Notes: a model not told the origin generated them from the letters alone. A DNA stretch of 33,508 bases from an uncultured bacterium (GCA_945833895.1 CAMAGQ010000003.1:1-33508); one strand, 5' to 3'; shown: positions 1 through 8,893, counted from the stretch's first letter. Made by a program: numbers and translations.

Positions 1-47
1 CCTTTTCCTGATGATATTTTGATTTTTGCCTTGTCTATAAATTGCAT
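1..47 (-). CDS. obg: Obg/CgtA GTPase, N-terminal fragment (runs off window)
   Basis: The reverse strand opens with ATG at 47-45 and reads MQFIDKAKIKISSGKG to the window edge. Obg GTPases begin with a closely similar segment (M-[KQ]-F-[IV]-D-x-A, then a Gly-rich stretch), the start of the glycine-rich Obg fold. Obg is a ribosome-associated GTPase needed for late 50S assembly. An AAAGGA Shine-Dalgarno at 60-55 sits 8 nt before the ATG, and a good promoter lies at 68-96, both supporting this start. Only 15 full codons are present, so the call rests on this short N-terminus; the GTPase motifs are outside the window. Confidence 0.7.
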   Translation of the reverse strand, partial: MQFIDKAKIKISSGK

Positions 48-67
48 AGTATAAATCCTTTAGTGTG

Positions 68-96
68 ATAATACAATAAAAGTTGACAAAGTGCAA
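68..96 (-). promoter_or_regulatory. Sigma-70 promoter of obg
   Basis: On the reverse strand a -35 TTGCAC (96-91) and a -10 TATTAT (73-68) are separated by exactly 17 nt, about 20 nt upstream of the obg start. It shares the short divergent region with ribE. Confidence 0.6.
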
Positions 97-142
97 ATGT
101 AAAGGTTTTGTTATTATTCTTTTAATAGCACCGCAAATGTGG

Positions 143-148
143 TATTAT
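143..148 (+). promoter_or_regulatory. Possible -10 element of ribE giving a leaderless mRNA
   Basis: TATTAT ends 6 nt before the ribE ATG at 155, so transcription would start at or next to the A of the start codon. No Shine-Dalgarno precedes the ATG, which fits a leaderless message. No convincing -35 is seen at 17 nt. A TTGACA at 83-88 is present but has no well-spaced -10. Weak call. Confidence 0.25.
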
Positions 149-154
149 GAATGT

Positions 155-796
155 ATGTTTACAGGAATTGTTGAAGAGATAGGTAAGATAAAATCATTTA
201 AAAAGGGTTTAAACGGTGCCGAACTGGAAATAGAATGCTCCAAAGTCCTTTGTGATACAAAAATCGGCGACAGTATTGCTGTTAACGGAGTTTGTCAGAC
301 GGTTACGCAGTTGTTGAAATCTTCGTTTAAGGTTCAACTGAGCGACGAAACTCTTAATATCACGACTTTTAACAATGCTCATTCAGGTGATATTGTTAAT
401 TTAGAACGTGCGTTAACTCTATCTTCAAGACTTGGCGGGCATATCGTTTCAGGTCATATTGATTGTATCGGTAAATTTCTCAATAAGCAAAAACTCTCGG
501 GTTTTTACAATCTGACCTTTGAAATTCCTAAATCTCAACAAAAATATGTTGTTTACAAGGGTTCAATAACGATTAACGGTATTAGTCTGACTGTTGCGGA
601 ACTCTCTGGCAATATCATCACTGTTGCAATAATTCCGCATACTTTTGAAAATACCAATCTAAAAACCTTGAAAAACGGAGATTTTGTGAACATTGAAACT
701 GATATTTTAGGAAAGTATGTTGAAAATTTTTTATCTGTGACAGATAATAAAAAAGATATTAGTATGGATTTTTTAATTGAAAACGGGTATGTATAA
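155..796 (+). CDS. ribE: Riboflavin synthase, alpha chain
   Basis: This 213-residue protein catalyses the last step of riboflavin synthesis, dismutation of two 6,7-dimethyl-8-ribityllumazines. It has the two tandem lumazine-binding barrels of the family. The first starts at MFTGIVEEIG and contains GDSIAVNGVC and GGHIVSGHID. The second contains KGSITINGISLTV. I start it at 155 because MFTGIVE is the canonical N-terminus; the frame is open from a TTG at 83, but those 24 extra residues have no family counterpart. No Shine-Dalgarno is visible and no FMN riboswitch is seen in the preceding 150 bases. The stop TAA overlaps the ATG of ribBA by one base, so the two are very likely translationally coupled. 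Confidence 0.93.
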   Translation: MFTGIVEEIGKIKSFKKGLNGAELEIECSKVLCDTKIGDSIAVNGVCQTVTQLLKSSFKVQLSDETLNITTFNNAHSGDIVNLERALTLSSRLGGHIVSGHIDCIGKFLNKQKLSGFYNLTFEIPKSQQKYVVYKGSITINGISLTVAELSGNIITVAIIPHTFENTNLKTLKNGDFVNIETDILGKYVENFLSVTDNKKDISMDFLIENGYV

Positions 797-2013
797 TGGA
801 AAAAGAAGATAATTTTAAATTTGACAGCATTGAAGATGCGTTAATTGATTTTAGTCAAGGTAAGCCGATAATTGTAGCAGACGACGAAGACCGAGAAAAC
901 GAAGGTGATGTTATTGTTTCTGCCGAGAAAGTTACACCTGAAGTTATAAATTTCTTGGCAACAGAGGTTCGTGGGTTGATTTGCCTTGCAATATCAAAAG
1001 AAATTGCGGAGCAGCTTGATTTGCCGCAAATGGTTGAACAGAATAACGAAGGTATGAAAACAGCGTTTACGGTAAGTGTTGATGCTGCTGAAAAATACGG
1101 TGTAACAACAGGTATTTCCGCTTATGACAGAGCAAAAACCGTAGAAGTTGCCGTTGCACGTGATGCACAGCCAACAGATTTAAGACGTCCGGGACATTTG
1201 TTCCCTTGTGTGGCAAGACAAGGCGGAGTTCTTGAAAGAACAGGACACACCGAAGCCGTCGTTGATTTGGCAAAGATTTGTTCACATCGTCCTGCGGGGG
1301 TTATGTGCGAGGTTATGGCAGAAGACGGTCACATGGCTCGTCGTGATTATTTGAGAAAATTCGCGGATAAGCACGGAATGAAGTTTATTTCTGTTGCCGA
1401 ACTTATTGCATACAGGCTTAAATCAGAAAAACTTGTAACACGTGAGGCTGAAACAATGCTTCCGACACCTTACGGTAAATTCAAGTTGTATGCCTACAAA
1501 AATCAGGTCAACCATTCTGAGCATGTTGCGTTGGTTATGGATGACGGTTCTGATAAAATTCCTGCCGTTCGTGTTCACAGTATGTGTTTGACAGGGGATG
1601 TTTTCCACAGTTTAAAATGTGATTGCAATTCTCAGTTGAATAACGCTTTAAAATATATCAGTGAATACGGTAAGGGGGCTTTAGTTTATTTGACCGACCA
1701 CGAGGGGCGTGGTATCGGGCTTTGCAACAAAATAAAAGCATACAAACTGCAAGAACAGGGGCAAGATACTGTAGAAGCTAATATTTCGTTAGGGTTTAAA
1801 TCGGATTTGAGAGATTACGGCACAGGGGCACAAATTCTGGTTGATTTGGGCTACACAACTTTTGATTTGATTACCAACAACCCTAAAAAGATTATCGGAC
1901 TTGAAGGTTACGGATTGCACGTAAATGAATTAATCAAGGTTAATTCTGAGGTGACACCATACAACGAGCGATATATAAACACTAAAAAAGAGAAAATGCA
2001 CCACTATTTGTAA
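796..2013 (+). CDS. ribBA: Bifunctional 3,4-dihydroxy-2-butanone 4-phosphate synthase / GTP cyclohydrolase II
   Basis: This 405-residue fusion supplies both precursors of riboflavin. The N-terminal RibB half (about 1-205) carries the acidic metal-binding DDEDRENEGD (29-38) and the RRPGHLFPCVARQGGVLERT segment. The C-terminal RibA half (about 210-400) has the zinc ligands C264, C275 and C277 in the C-x10-C-x-C pattern, the GTP-binding DHEGRGIGL (301-309), and NNPKK near 361. Length is normal for RibBA. It overlaps ribE by one base (TAATG). The other riboflavin genes (ribD, ribH) are not in the window. All catalytic motifs look intact. Confidence 0.95.
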   Translation: MEKEDNFKFDSIEDALIDFSQGKPIIVADDEDRENEGDVIVSAEKVTPEVINFLATEVRGLICLAISKEIAEQLDLPQMVEQNNEGMKTAFTVSVDAAEKYGVTTGISAYDRAKTVEVAVARDAQPTDLRRPGHLFPCVARQGGVLERTGHTEAVVDLAKICSHRPAGVMCEVMAEDGHMARRDYLRKFADKHGMKFISVAELIAYRLKSEKLVTREAETMLPTPYGKFKLYAYKNQVNHSEHVALVMDDGSDKIPAVRVHSMCLTGDVFHSLKCDCNSQLNNALKYISEYGKGALVYLTDHEGRGIGLCNKIKAYKLQEQGQDTVEANISLGFKSDLRDYGTGAQILVDLGYTTFDLITNNPKKIIGLEGYGLHVNELIKVNSEVTPYNERYINTKKEKMHHYL

Positions 2014-2034
2014 TATTTAAAAGGAATGAAAAAG

Positions 2035-3015
2035 ATGTATAATGCAAGAATTTTAACCGTTGAAGATTATGAGAGTTTTGAAAATTTGTATGAGGATTTC
2101 AGGTCAAAAGCCGCCGGTGAATACAATTTTGAACTTGAGCCGCTTGACTATGACGGATTTTTGTCAGCAATTGACAAAGATTTAATCAAGTGTATTGTTT
2201 TACACAATGACAATGAGGAAATGGTTGCTTTTCTTGTTTATACGACTGCAATTTCCGAGGCGATTGAATTAAATATAGTTCACTCAATTGTTGAAGAGGA
2301 TTTTAATACGATTGCAAGAGTTTTATTAGAAAAATTCCTCAATATTACAAAAGCATTAAGACGTGAAAAAATTGTCTGCTATCCGATGCTTGGTGCACAA
2401 AAGAACCTTATCAGCGTTATTGCAAAACTTGGATTTAAGTTTATCGGAACTGAGGTTTTGCGTTTCAGATTTGATGCAGACGCTTCAAGAGAAATTTTTT
2501 CAAGGGCAAGAGTTGTCCCGATGCCTGAAGATTACAGGGTTACATCTTGGAATGAAAAATATTTTGAGGATGCTGTCAGAGTTATTCATGAATCGTTTAA
2601 AGAAAGTTCTGATGCGTTGTTTGACCCTAGATTTACAACGCTTGAGGGTACAAGAGATATTATAACAAAGGTTGTAACCGATGTTTATGCCGAATTTATG
2701 CCAAATTCAACAAGTGTTCTGTTGTACAATAATGAGGTTGTTGGGTTTGCGTTTATGAATCTTACGGGCGGTTCTATTGTGAATATTCCTCTTGTCGGTA
2801 TTCTGTCTGAACATCAGGGTAAAGGTTTGTCGACTATTATGCTCAAACATTCCATGGATTATATTATTAAAGCGGTTGATGATTACGGGACGCCAATTAC
2901 TGAGATAAATACGACGACTGAAACAAACAATTTACAAGCATTTAGGTTGTATAAAAATTTAGGTTTCATTGAGGATTACAATTATCCGCAAGCGTATTTA
3001 CCGATAGAAAACTAG
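2035..3015 (+). CDS. Tandem GNAT-fold N-acetyltransferase
   Basis: This 326-residue protein looks like two GNAT folds in series. The C-terminal half (about 165-326) has the acetyl-CoA pyrophosphate loop HQGKGLS (260-266; family pattern Q/R-x-x-G-x-G/A) preceded by a hydrophobic strand, and the classic ending NNLQAFRLYKNLGF (298-311). The N-terminal half keeps only a trace of this (NLISVIAKLGFKFIGT) and may be degenerate. I place the start at 2035 because AAGGA at 2021-2025 lies 9 nt upstream; an in-frame ATG at 2026 directly abuts that site. The substrate cannot be told from sequence. It follows ribBA by about 20 nt and may be in the same transcript. Confidence 0.75.
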   Translation: MYNARILTVEDYESFENLYEDFRSKAAGEYNFELEPLDYDGFLSAIDKDLIKCIVLHNDNEEMVAFLVYTTAISEAIELNIVHSIVEEDFNTIARVLLEKFLNITKALRREKIVCYPMLGAQKNLISVIAKLGFKFIGTEVLRFRFDADASREIFSRARVVPMPEDYRVTSWNEKYFEDAVRVIHESFKESSDALFDPRFTTLEGTRDIITKVVTDVYAEFMPNSTSVLLYNNEVVGFAFMNLTGGSIVNIPLVGILSEHQGKGLSTIMLKHSMDYIIKAVDDYGTPITEINTTTETNNLQAFRLYKNLGFIEDYNYPQAYLPIEN

Positions 3016-3047
3016 ACTTTTTAAGAAAAATCAGTTAAATTAATTCT

Positions 3048-4496
3048 ATGTCCGGTATAAATATTAAAAAATTTTTGAACAGTTTTTCGCAGAATTACAA
3101 CCGACCGTCGACGGCAGGGGCTTCTGCAAGTTCTGCATCAAATATTCATGCAAGTAAAAATCAGGTTGAAATGGACACTTCTGCTCCAAAACTGCCATCT
3201 CAGAATGCCTTGCATCATATCGGGCAAAATATTAAAACTGTTGCACAGAATTTCAAGTTGAACGTCTTGCAAAATGCGGACAGAGCCGCGTATTTGAAAG
3301 AGGTTCTGAATTTGCCTAAGAATTTGAACGAGTTTGTTTTTATGGTTCAGCGTAATCTTACCAAATCGCAGGTGAATAAAGAACTTTCAGCACAGCAGAT
3401 GCCGCAGGGGCAAAGTTCAATGCCGCAGCCAAAAACGTTAAGTACAGTACAGTCGCAAATTTTATCTCAGCAGGCGTATCTGCAAAATGCGAATGCAAAA
3501 AATTTGAGTATTCAAAATTTAACACAACAAACCCCGCAATCACAAATAAATCAACAAACAAATGCTCAATTGCAGCAGGCGGTGCAAAATTCTGTCACAG
3601 GCGGAGCTGCTCAAAACCAACAACTGCCGCAAAATGCCGCTCAAGCCCAATTGTATGGGCAAATTGTTAATAACGACAGTATAAAACTGCAAAAGGCGAC
3701 ACTTAACAATGCCAGAAATCAAATGCTTGCGGAAATTTACGACCCGAATGCAGAAGTTGTGCAAGAAGAACCTGTAGAAGTTGTTATGACAAAGGAACTT
3801 CAATCTTCGTTGAAAAAACTTAACATTACCCCCGGCGGAATGATAAATCTTGGCGATATTTCCCTGTTGCTTCAAAAAAACGGGAAATCTGCCATAACAA
3901 AGATTATTATGTCGATGACTGAGGCTTCAAAATCAGGGATTACAGACCTTTCTCAGATGAAAGATATGGCAAAATTTATCAACGCAAGTATTTCTATTGC
4001 GGCAGAAAACAATCCGCAAAAGACTTTAAAACTTTTCTTACTGCTGTATTTACCGTGGCTGCCGCTTGAGGAAGGTGTGAATTTTGATATAGAGATTGAA
4101 GAAAAGAAAAACGCTGAAACTCAAGAAAGCGACAGTATTTTGGTGATAACGGTTACAACAATAAATTTTGGAACGGTTCGAGCGACTTTGGTTCTGGAAA
4201 CATCTAATTCTGTACAGGTTTCGTTTGAGTGTGCGGAGTATTTCCCGAAAAAAGAACTGAAATTGAGGATTGAAAAGGAACAGACGTATTATTCAATGGA
4301 TTCCGTGCTGAATTTCAAAACTGATGAAAATATCAAACATGTTGAGGGGATAAAACAAGCCGCATCTGTGAATATGTCACAAACAACAGAAATAAACCCG
4401 TTTTTACTGTTAATGGCGCATGCTTTGATTAAGCATATTATTGATATTGATAATAACAGTTCTATGGGATTAATTTCACACGAAGATAAATTTTAA
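3048..4496 (+). CDS. Gln-rich protein of unknown function with weakly FliK-like C-terminus
   Basis: 482 residues with three visible parts: a Ser/Ala-rich start (1-50) and short helical segment (55-110), a low-complexity Gln/Asn/Ala linker (about 105-215), and a folded C-terminal region (about 230-482). The last part has a hydrophobic stretch around LLLYLPWLPLEEG (332-344), then acidic strands, then TINFGTVRATLVLE (371-384) followed by alternating strands. A Q-rich linker followed by a strand pattern with 'LG-x-V' character recalls flagellar hook-length proteins (FliK), but the match is loose and no flagellar gene is nearby. No signal peptide and no Shine-Dalgarno. I regard the function as unknown. 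Confidence 0.6.
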   Translation: MSGINIKKFLNSFSQNYNRPSTAGASASSASNIHASKNQVEMDTSAPKLPSQNALHHIGQNIKTVAQNFKLNVLQNADRAAYLKEVLNLPKNLNEFVFMVQRNLTKSQVNKELSAQQMPQGQSSMPQPKTLSTVQSQILSQQAYLQNANAKNLSIQNLTQQTPQSQINQQTNAQLQQAVQNSVTGGAAQNQQLPQNAAQAQLYGQIVNNDSIKLQKATLNNARNQMLAEIYDPNAEVVQEEPVEVVMTKELQSSLKKLNITPGGMINLGDISLLLQKNGKSAITKIIMSMTEASKSGITDLSQMKDMAKFINASISIAAENNPQKTLKLFLLLYLPWLPLEEGVNFDIEIEEKKNAETQESDSILVITVTTINFGTVRATLVLETSNSVQVSFECAEYFPKKELKLRIEKEQTYYSMDSVLNFKTDENIKHVEGIKQAASVNMSQTTEINPFLLLMAHALIKHIIDIDNNSSMGLISHEDKF

Positions 4497-4503
4497 TAAA
4501 TAC

Positions 4504-4532
4504 TTTACAAAATATATTTAAAGTGCTATAGT
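4504..4532 (+). promoter_or_regulatory. Strong sigma-70 promoter upstream of the 4598 gene
   Basis: TTTACA (4504-4509), a 17-nt spacer and TATAGT (4527-4532), with TGC just before the -10 (extended -10). The predicted 5' leader is about 58 nt. Confidence 0.7.
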
Positions 4533-4597
4533 TATAGTAGTAAAAGAGTTAAGTGGATTAGGGATAATCCTGAAAGAAATAAAAAAGGAGTAAGAAA

Positions 4598-5362
4598 ATG
4601 GTAGTAATGCCTGTATCAATGGTTAATGCCGGTAGTAGTGTAAGTAATATTAATTTTTCCGGTCGTAATAGAAAAAATGCGGAAGTTGATGTTGAAAATT
4701 CTCGTGTTGATGAAGGTTCAAGGTCTTCTAAATTGGCGAAAGTGCCTGTTGTTGTTATGATTGCAATGTCACCTGCAATGTTGAATGGCAAAGTTCCTCC
4801 TGAATTGATGAACGATATGAACGGTGCTAAAACTGAAATGGTTGCATTACCGACAAATACTGCTGATGCGGAAGTTATTCCTAATTTATTTGAGGCTGAA
4901 AAAGTTGCTCCTGTTGCTCCTCAACAAAGAGCGAATGCTCCGTTTGGAGAATCTAATTTAAGAGGTAAAGTAATCCAATATTCTAAATCTTTTAACAGAA
5001 ACGGCTCTAAATACAATTTTGTGTTTGTATCTGAAAAGGGTGACGGTAATTTAGTTCGTGACGTATATGTATTCCCGCAAGGGTACAATTCTTCTGCCGC
5101 AAAATTACTTCCTCAAGTAACTAATTTTGTTTATCACGATATTGGGGAAGGAAAAGAATTTGGTGGAGTAATTGTTTATAGTATTGCTCGTAACGCAAAG
5201 GGCGAATATAAGCAATATAAAGAAGAAATAAGATTACCTGATGAATTGGCTCAGTCAATAATTGACCTTTTGGCTAAGGATTCACAGTTCCGCAACGGCA
5301 CTGCAATTAAGTATTCTGAAACCCGTTCAAGAGTTCTGTTGAATAAAATGGAAGTTAAGTAA
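4598..5362 (+). CDS. Unknown 254-aa protein with N-terminal F-S-G segment
   Basis: I do not recognise a family. A good Shine-Dalgarno (AAGGAG) precedes the ATG and a strong promoter lies upstream, so it is probably well expressed. The first 25 residues hold SNINFSGRN (16-24), resembling short segments in other small proteins of this window. Residues 43-65 are hydrophobic (KVPVVVMIAMSPAML) and could insert in or associate with membrane. Residues 66-115 are Pro/Ala/Glu-rich. A compact C-terminal domain (about 118-254) is rich in predicted strands (KYNFVFVSEKG, VRDVYVFPQG, FGGVIVYSIAR) followed by a helix. No catalytic motif is visible. Confidence 0.7.
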   Translation: MVVMPVSMVNAGSSVSNINFSGRNRKNAEVDVENSRVDEGSRSSKLAKVPVVVMIAMSPAMLNGKVPPELMNDMNGAKTEMVALPTNTADAEVIPNLFEAEKVAPVAPQQRANAPFGESNLRGKVIQYSKSFNRNGSKYNFVFVSEKGDGNLVRDVYVFPQGYNSSAAKLLPQVTNFVYHDIGEGKEFGGVIVYSIARNAKGEYKQYKEEIRLPDELAQSIIDLLAKDSQFRNGTAIKYSETRSRVLLNKMEVK

Positions 5363-5470
5363 TAAAAAATATTAACTTTTGTAAAACTTCTTCCGAATTT
5401 GTTAAACATTCATATCAATAATGCCGATAAGTTATGATATACGAGTTAAAATTATGGACGAGTAAAGAAA

Positions 5471-8400
5471 ATGGCATTAGTTAACAAGTTAAAACAGAAT
5501 GAAGTTGTGCAACAGACTGCCCAATCGCAGGCTGGCAGTAACGTTCCCGAAACAAAAACGCAAACATCAGCACCTATCAAGATGACTGTTGATAAAGTTG
5601 CTGAGGATTCTAAGAAAAACAGTGAAATCTTAGATTATTTGAATTCGGATAAGTTCAAAGAATTATCACCTGAAGAGCAATTAAAAGCCTTTAAAGAAAA
5701 GTATGGGCTTGGGCTTTCTGATGAAGAAGTAGGCAAACTGTTTACTAATGCGAAAAAAGTTGCCGCAGAGTTTTCTCAACGTACTGCGTTGGAAGCAGGA
5801 GAAGAAACTCCGACTGCTAACGTTGTAAGCAGTAATGACACTGTTAAAGCAGAAATTGATGCGAAAAAAGAGATTATTGAAATCCTAAAACAGCAGGGGA
5901 TTGAAAAACCGACCCAGAGTGATTTATTTAACTATTTAACAACTCAAAAAGCAAACGGTGCAGAGTTGTCTGCTGAGCAGGCAAAATTGTTAAAAACATT
6001 TAATGCTTTGCTTGATAACGGTTTTGAAGGGTTGAAAGGCCCTGCTCAGGAGAAGACTGCAACATTAATCCCAATTGAAGAGGTTATATCTTCAGAAAAT
6101 TTGCATAAAAGTTCCGAAGAACTGATTCGCATGTATATGGATGCTTATTTAACTAAGCATGATTCAGAATATACAAAACTTTCTGCTGAAGAAAAACTCA
6201 ACTATTGTAACGAAAGGGCTGAGCAACTCTCTGAAAATATTTCAAATGGTGAGACATTGCGATCTTTAAATGATAAAATAACCGCCTATAAAGCAATGGC
6301 TGTTCTTGAAGCCGCCCATGCAAAAGATGAAAAAATAACTGATTTTTCTGATAAATCTTTAGCCAAAAGTGCTGATGCTGCAATAAATAATCAGATAAAA
6401 GTCGGAATTAACACTTTATTGAATGATAAGGGTTTAAAAGATAAAACCCCTGAAGAACAAATGTTGGCAATCGGTAATCTTATTTTTGCAAAAGATGAAA
6501 AATTTGCCCAGTTGTCTGACAGTAAAAAAATGAGGTATATTGAAAACAAATTACAAGAAGTATGTGATAAAGTCGGTATTCCTTTTCGAATTTCAAGTGA
6601 TAATCCAAAAGTAAGAAAGTTAGCAATAGATGCACTTTCCGGTATCTTAACTGAATTTGCTTCAACCGGTGAGGATGTGACAATTGAATCTTATCTTAAA
6701 ACATTGAAGGATCCGCTTAAAAGAACGCAAATCCTTATTAAAAATACTAAAGATGAGAAGATAAGGGCTTATTATCAGAAAAATATGGAAATTTATATGG
6801 AAATGGAAAACCATGGTGTTGATCTCAATAAGCCATCCGAAATTGCTGCATATTTAAAAGGTAAAGACCCCGAAACCCTATCCCCAAATGAAAAACGTAT
6901 ATTGAAAGAAGCAATCAATTCTCAACTTATTGATGAGAAAAAATCGGTTGCATTGGCACAGTATGACGCTCAGGCTATTCTTATTGAAGAAATGAAGGGC
7001 AATCTTACACCTGACGAAATCTTAAAAACCGGTCTTGAGGGATGTAAGACTAAAGAAGAACAATCAGCGTTTTTAGCTGCATATTTTGAGAAATTTGAAG
7101 ATTCACAGTTGCGAGCGAAAGTCACTGAAATTGCAAAGAAACTTAATATACAAGAAGACTTCGAATTTATTGCTATGGTAAAATCAACAGCCAGAGATGA
7201 TGGTGCCGGAGCAGGTCAAATCGCTGCAAGTATTCCTGAATCAAAAGTATCAAAAGCTGTTATGGCAAATGGTGCGAAATTGATGACTCGGGATGCAAAC
7301 ATCGAAATGGGTGTTGAAATTACCCAAAATGAGACGGCTGCTAAAATATACTCTGAAATGTTACAAAACCGTGATAACTATACTCAAGAAGAATCCCTTT
7401 CTATTTCAAAAGGTATCTTGATTAGTGATAGGGTTTCTGATGCAAACAGTTCAAAATTTTCAAAATTATTGATTGAAAATGCAAATGATGCACAAGAACA
7501 GTTGACTTTTGCCAGAGAATACACTTCACTGGGTAGAGCATCCGTTACAGAAGGTGTTGCAGCTGCGGGCAATTCGGTTGATTCAAGTGTTAGAAATGAA
7601 TACAATAATATCATTTCTAATGCGGTTTCATCAGGAAATTATACTGATAATGAAGTTGTAAATATTAAAAATGCCTTAAAAACAGGAGAAATAAGCAAAG
7701 AAACATTAGCAAAAACAACTCCGCCAAGTGTTTCTAATCCAACCCCAGAGGCAAAAACTCAAACCGCTGCGAAGGCTCAGCAAGTTGAACCTGCACCTGC
7801 AAAAACGGTTGAACAGGCACGTACTCAAGCCGTCGCTGAGCAAGTACATGCTCCGAAAGTTTCAGCTGATATAAAACCTCAGACTGTAAAACCGAGCGGC
7901 GTTGAGGCAAAAACAACTGTTTCCAAACAGGCGGCACTCAACAATGCTGCCGAAACTAAGGCCTCAATTGATAAAGCGGTTAAAGACTGGGAAGACAAGC
8001 ATAATACAAAACTTACCGATAAAGAGGTTAGCGAAATAAAAGCCGCGGTATCCGTTGATATAATCAATAATATCGTCGGGGATTCTAAAATCGCTGAAAC
8101 TTCAAAACAGGATGTCTTAAAAATTGTTGAAAGTTCGTCAAATATAAATGAACTTTTCTCAACTTTGATTTCACTTTATGGTTCAAAGGTTCAAACAAAA
8201 TTTGTTGAGTCGCTTGCGGTTTATGGAAGTTCAACTCAAATCCACAGTTTTGCACAAAGCAGCAGAAATAATGATATTATTAAAGATTTATACAGACGAT
8301 GCAGCAGTTCAGGTCTAAAAAATGAACTTCTGGGACTACTTTCCCCAAGTTCCGTATATGAAATGCTTTCAGCAGGTCAAATTCATGACTTATCAAGCGT

Positions 8401-8809
8401 TAATTACAAAGTATTGAAAGAATATGTTGTAAAAAATCTTTCATATATGTCAAATGCGGAATTTAACAACTACTTGAAATTCCTACCGTTTGACGAACGA
8501 CAGGCATTGGTTAAACTAAGGTCAAACGATTCTCCTTTGTCGGGTAACGAAGTTGGCGATGTCGGGGTTTTTGCTCAAAAGTTGCAGGCTGAAAAAAAGG
8601 ATGATAACGCACCTGTACCGGGGTCTGATGAGTGGTTTGAGAAAAATGTGGCAAGACAAAGCGGTCAAAAAGTCCCCCCCTCATCGGTCTACGCAACCTA
8701 TACGGCTGAGGATACCCTAGATGATTGGGGTGGTTTTGCCGGTGGTTCAAAAGTTCCTTTCGGACGTAATTATGATAAGTTGAAACGCGGTCATGTCTAC
8801 TGGGGTTAA
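5471..8809 (+). CDS. Large helical-repeat protein of unknown function
   Basis: 1112 residues, almost entirely predicted helix, no signal peptide or membrane segment. A short motif of the form Y/F-L/A, about nine residues, L-S-x-E/D, then a K/L-rich helix recurs at about 56, 155, 226, 339 and 461, so the N-terminal half looks built from diverged units. Residues 745-825 form a Pro/Ala/Lys/Gln-rich flexible linker. A second helical domain follows (about 828-1040), and the end is Gly/Trp/Tyr-rich (DDWGGFAGGSKVPFGRNYD). Such architecture suits a scaffold or a secreted or surface protein, but nothing shows which. Promoter and Shine-Dalgarno are weak (TATGAT at 5433-5438). Confidence 0.7.
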   Translation: MALVNKLKQNEVVQQTAQSQAGSNVPETKTQTSAPIKMTVDKVAEDSKKNSEILDYLNSDKFKELSPEEQLKAFKEKYGLGLSDEEVGKLFTNAKKVAAEFSQRTALEAGEETPTANVVSSNDTVKAEIDAKKEIIEILKQQGIEKPTQSDLFNYLTTQKANGAELSAEQAKLLKTFNALLDNGFEGLKGPAQEKTATLIPIEEVISSENLHKSSEELIRMYMDAYLTKHDSEYTKLSAEEKLNYCNERAEQLSENISNGETLRSLNDKITAYKAMAVLEAAHAKDEKITDFSDKSLAKSADAAINNQIKVGINTLLNDKGLKDKTPEEQMLAIGNLIFAKDEKFAQLSDSKKMRYIENKLQEVCDKVGIPFRISSDNPKVRKLAIDALSGILTEFASTGEDVTIESYLKTLKDPLKRTQILIKNTKDEKIRAYYQKNMEIYMEMENHGVDLNKPSEIAAYLKGKDPETLSPNEKRILKEAINSQLIDEKKSVALAQYDAQAILIEEMKGNLTPDEILKTGLEGCKTKEEQSAFLAAYFEKFEDSQLRAKVTEIAKKLNIQEDFEFIAMVKSTARDDGAGAGQIAASIPESKVSKAVMANGAKLMTRDANIEMGVEITQNETAAKIYSEMLQNRDNYTQEESLSISKGILISDRVSDANSSKFSKLLIENANDAQEQLTFAREYTSLGRASVTEGVAAAGNSVDSSVRNEYNNIISNAVSSGNYTDNEVVNIKNALKTGEISKETLAKTTPPSVSNPTPEAKTQTAAKAQQVEPAPAKTVEQARTQAVAEQVHAPKVSADIKPQTVKPSGVEAKTTVSKQAALNNAAETKASIDKAVKDWEDKHNTKLTDKEVSEIKAAVSVDIINNIVGDSKIAETSKQDVLKIVESSSNINELFSTLISLYGSKVQTKFVESLAVYGSSTQIHSFAQSSRNNDIIKDLYRRCSSSGLKNELLGLLSPSSVYEMLSAGQIHDLSSVNYKVLKEYVVKNLSYMSNAEFNNYLKFLPFDERQALVKLRSNDSPLSGNEVGDVGVFAQKLQAEKKDDNAPVPGSDEWFEKNVARQSGQKVPPSSVYATYTAEDTLDDWGGFAGGSKVPFGRNYDKLKRGHVYWG

Positions 8810-8813
8810 CAAC

Positions 8814-8842
8814 TTGATTTTCTGATATATTTGTGTTGTAAT
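8814..8842 (+). promoter_or_regulatory. Possible sigma-70 promoter of ispH
   Basis: TTGATT (8814-8819), 17-nt spacer, TGTAAT (8837-8842). Its -10 coincides with the left arm of the inverted repeat at 8836-8892, so a transcript starting here would lack that arm. Confidence 0.4.
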
Positions 8843-8892
8843 CTTCTTACAGCAAGTTCGCTTGCGAGTTTATAGAAAGAAGACAATTACAA
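8836..8892 (+). promoter_or_regulatory. Nested stem-loop directly upstream of the ispH start
   Basis: TTGTAAT-CTTCTT (8836-8848) pairs with AAGAAG (8877-8882) and ATTACAA (8886-8892), with only a 3-nt bulge. Inside lies a perfect hairpin GCAAG-TTCG-CTTGC (8852-8865) with a UUCG tetraloop. The outer 3' arm ends one base before the TTG start and covers the purine-rich stretch that would serve as ribosome binding site. Confidence 0.5.
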
Positions 8893-8893
8893 A

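Noticed and set aside
83..154. N-terminal extension of riboflavin synthase from a TTG codon
   Set aside because: The family N-terminus MFTGIVE begins at 155, and the extra 24 residues overlap promoter-like DNA.
1..154. FMN riboswitch before ribE
   Set aside because: None of the conserved FMN-element words are present and the space is too short.
1067..1285. Minus-strand ORF opposite ribBA
   Set aside because: Lies entirely opposite a clear enzyme domain; composition reflects the opposite-strand codons.
7734..8067. Two minus-strand ORFs opposite the 1112-residue protein
   Set aside because: Both mirror the Ala/Pro/Gln-rich linker on the other strand and have no start signals.
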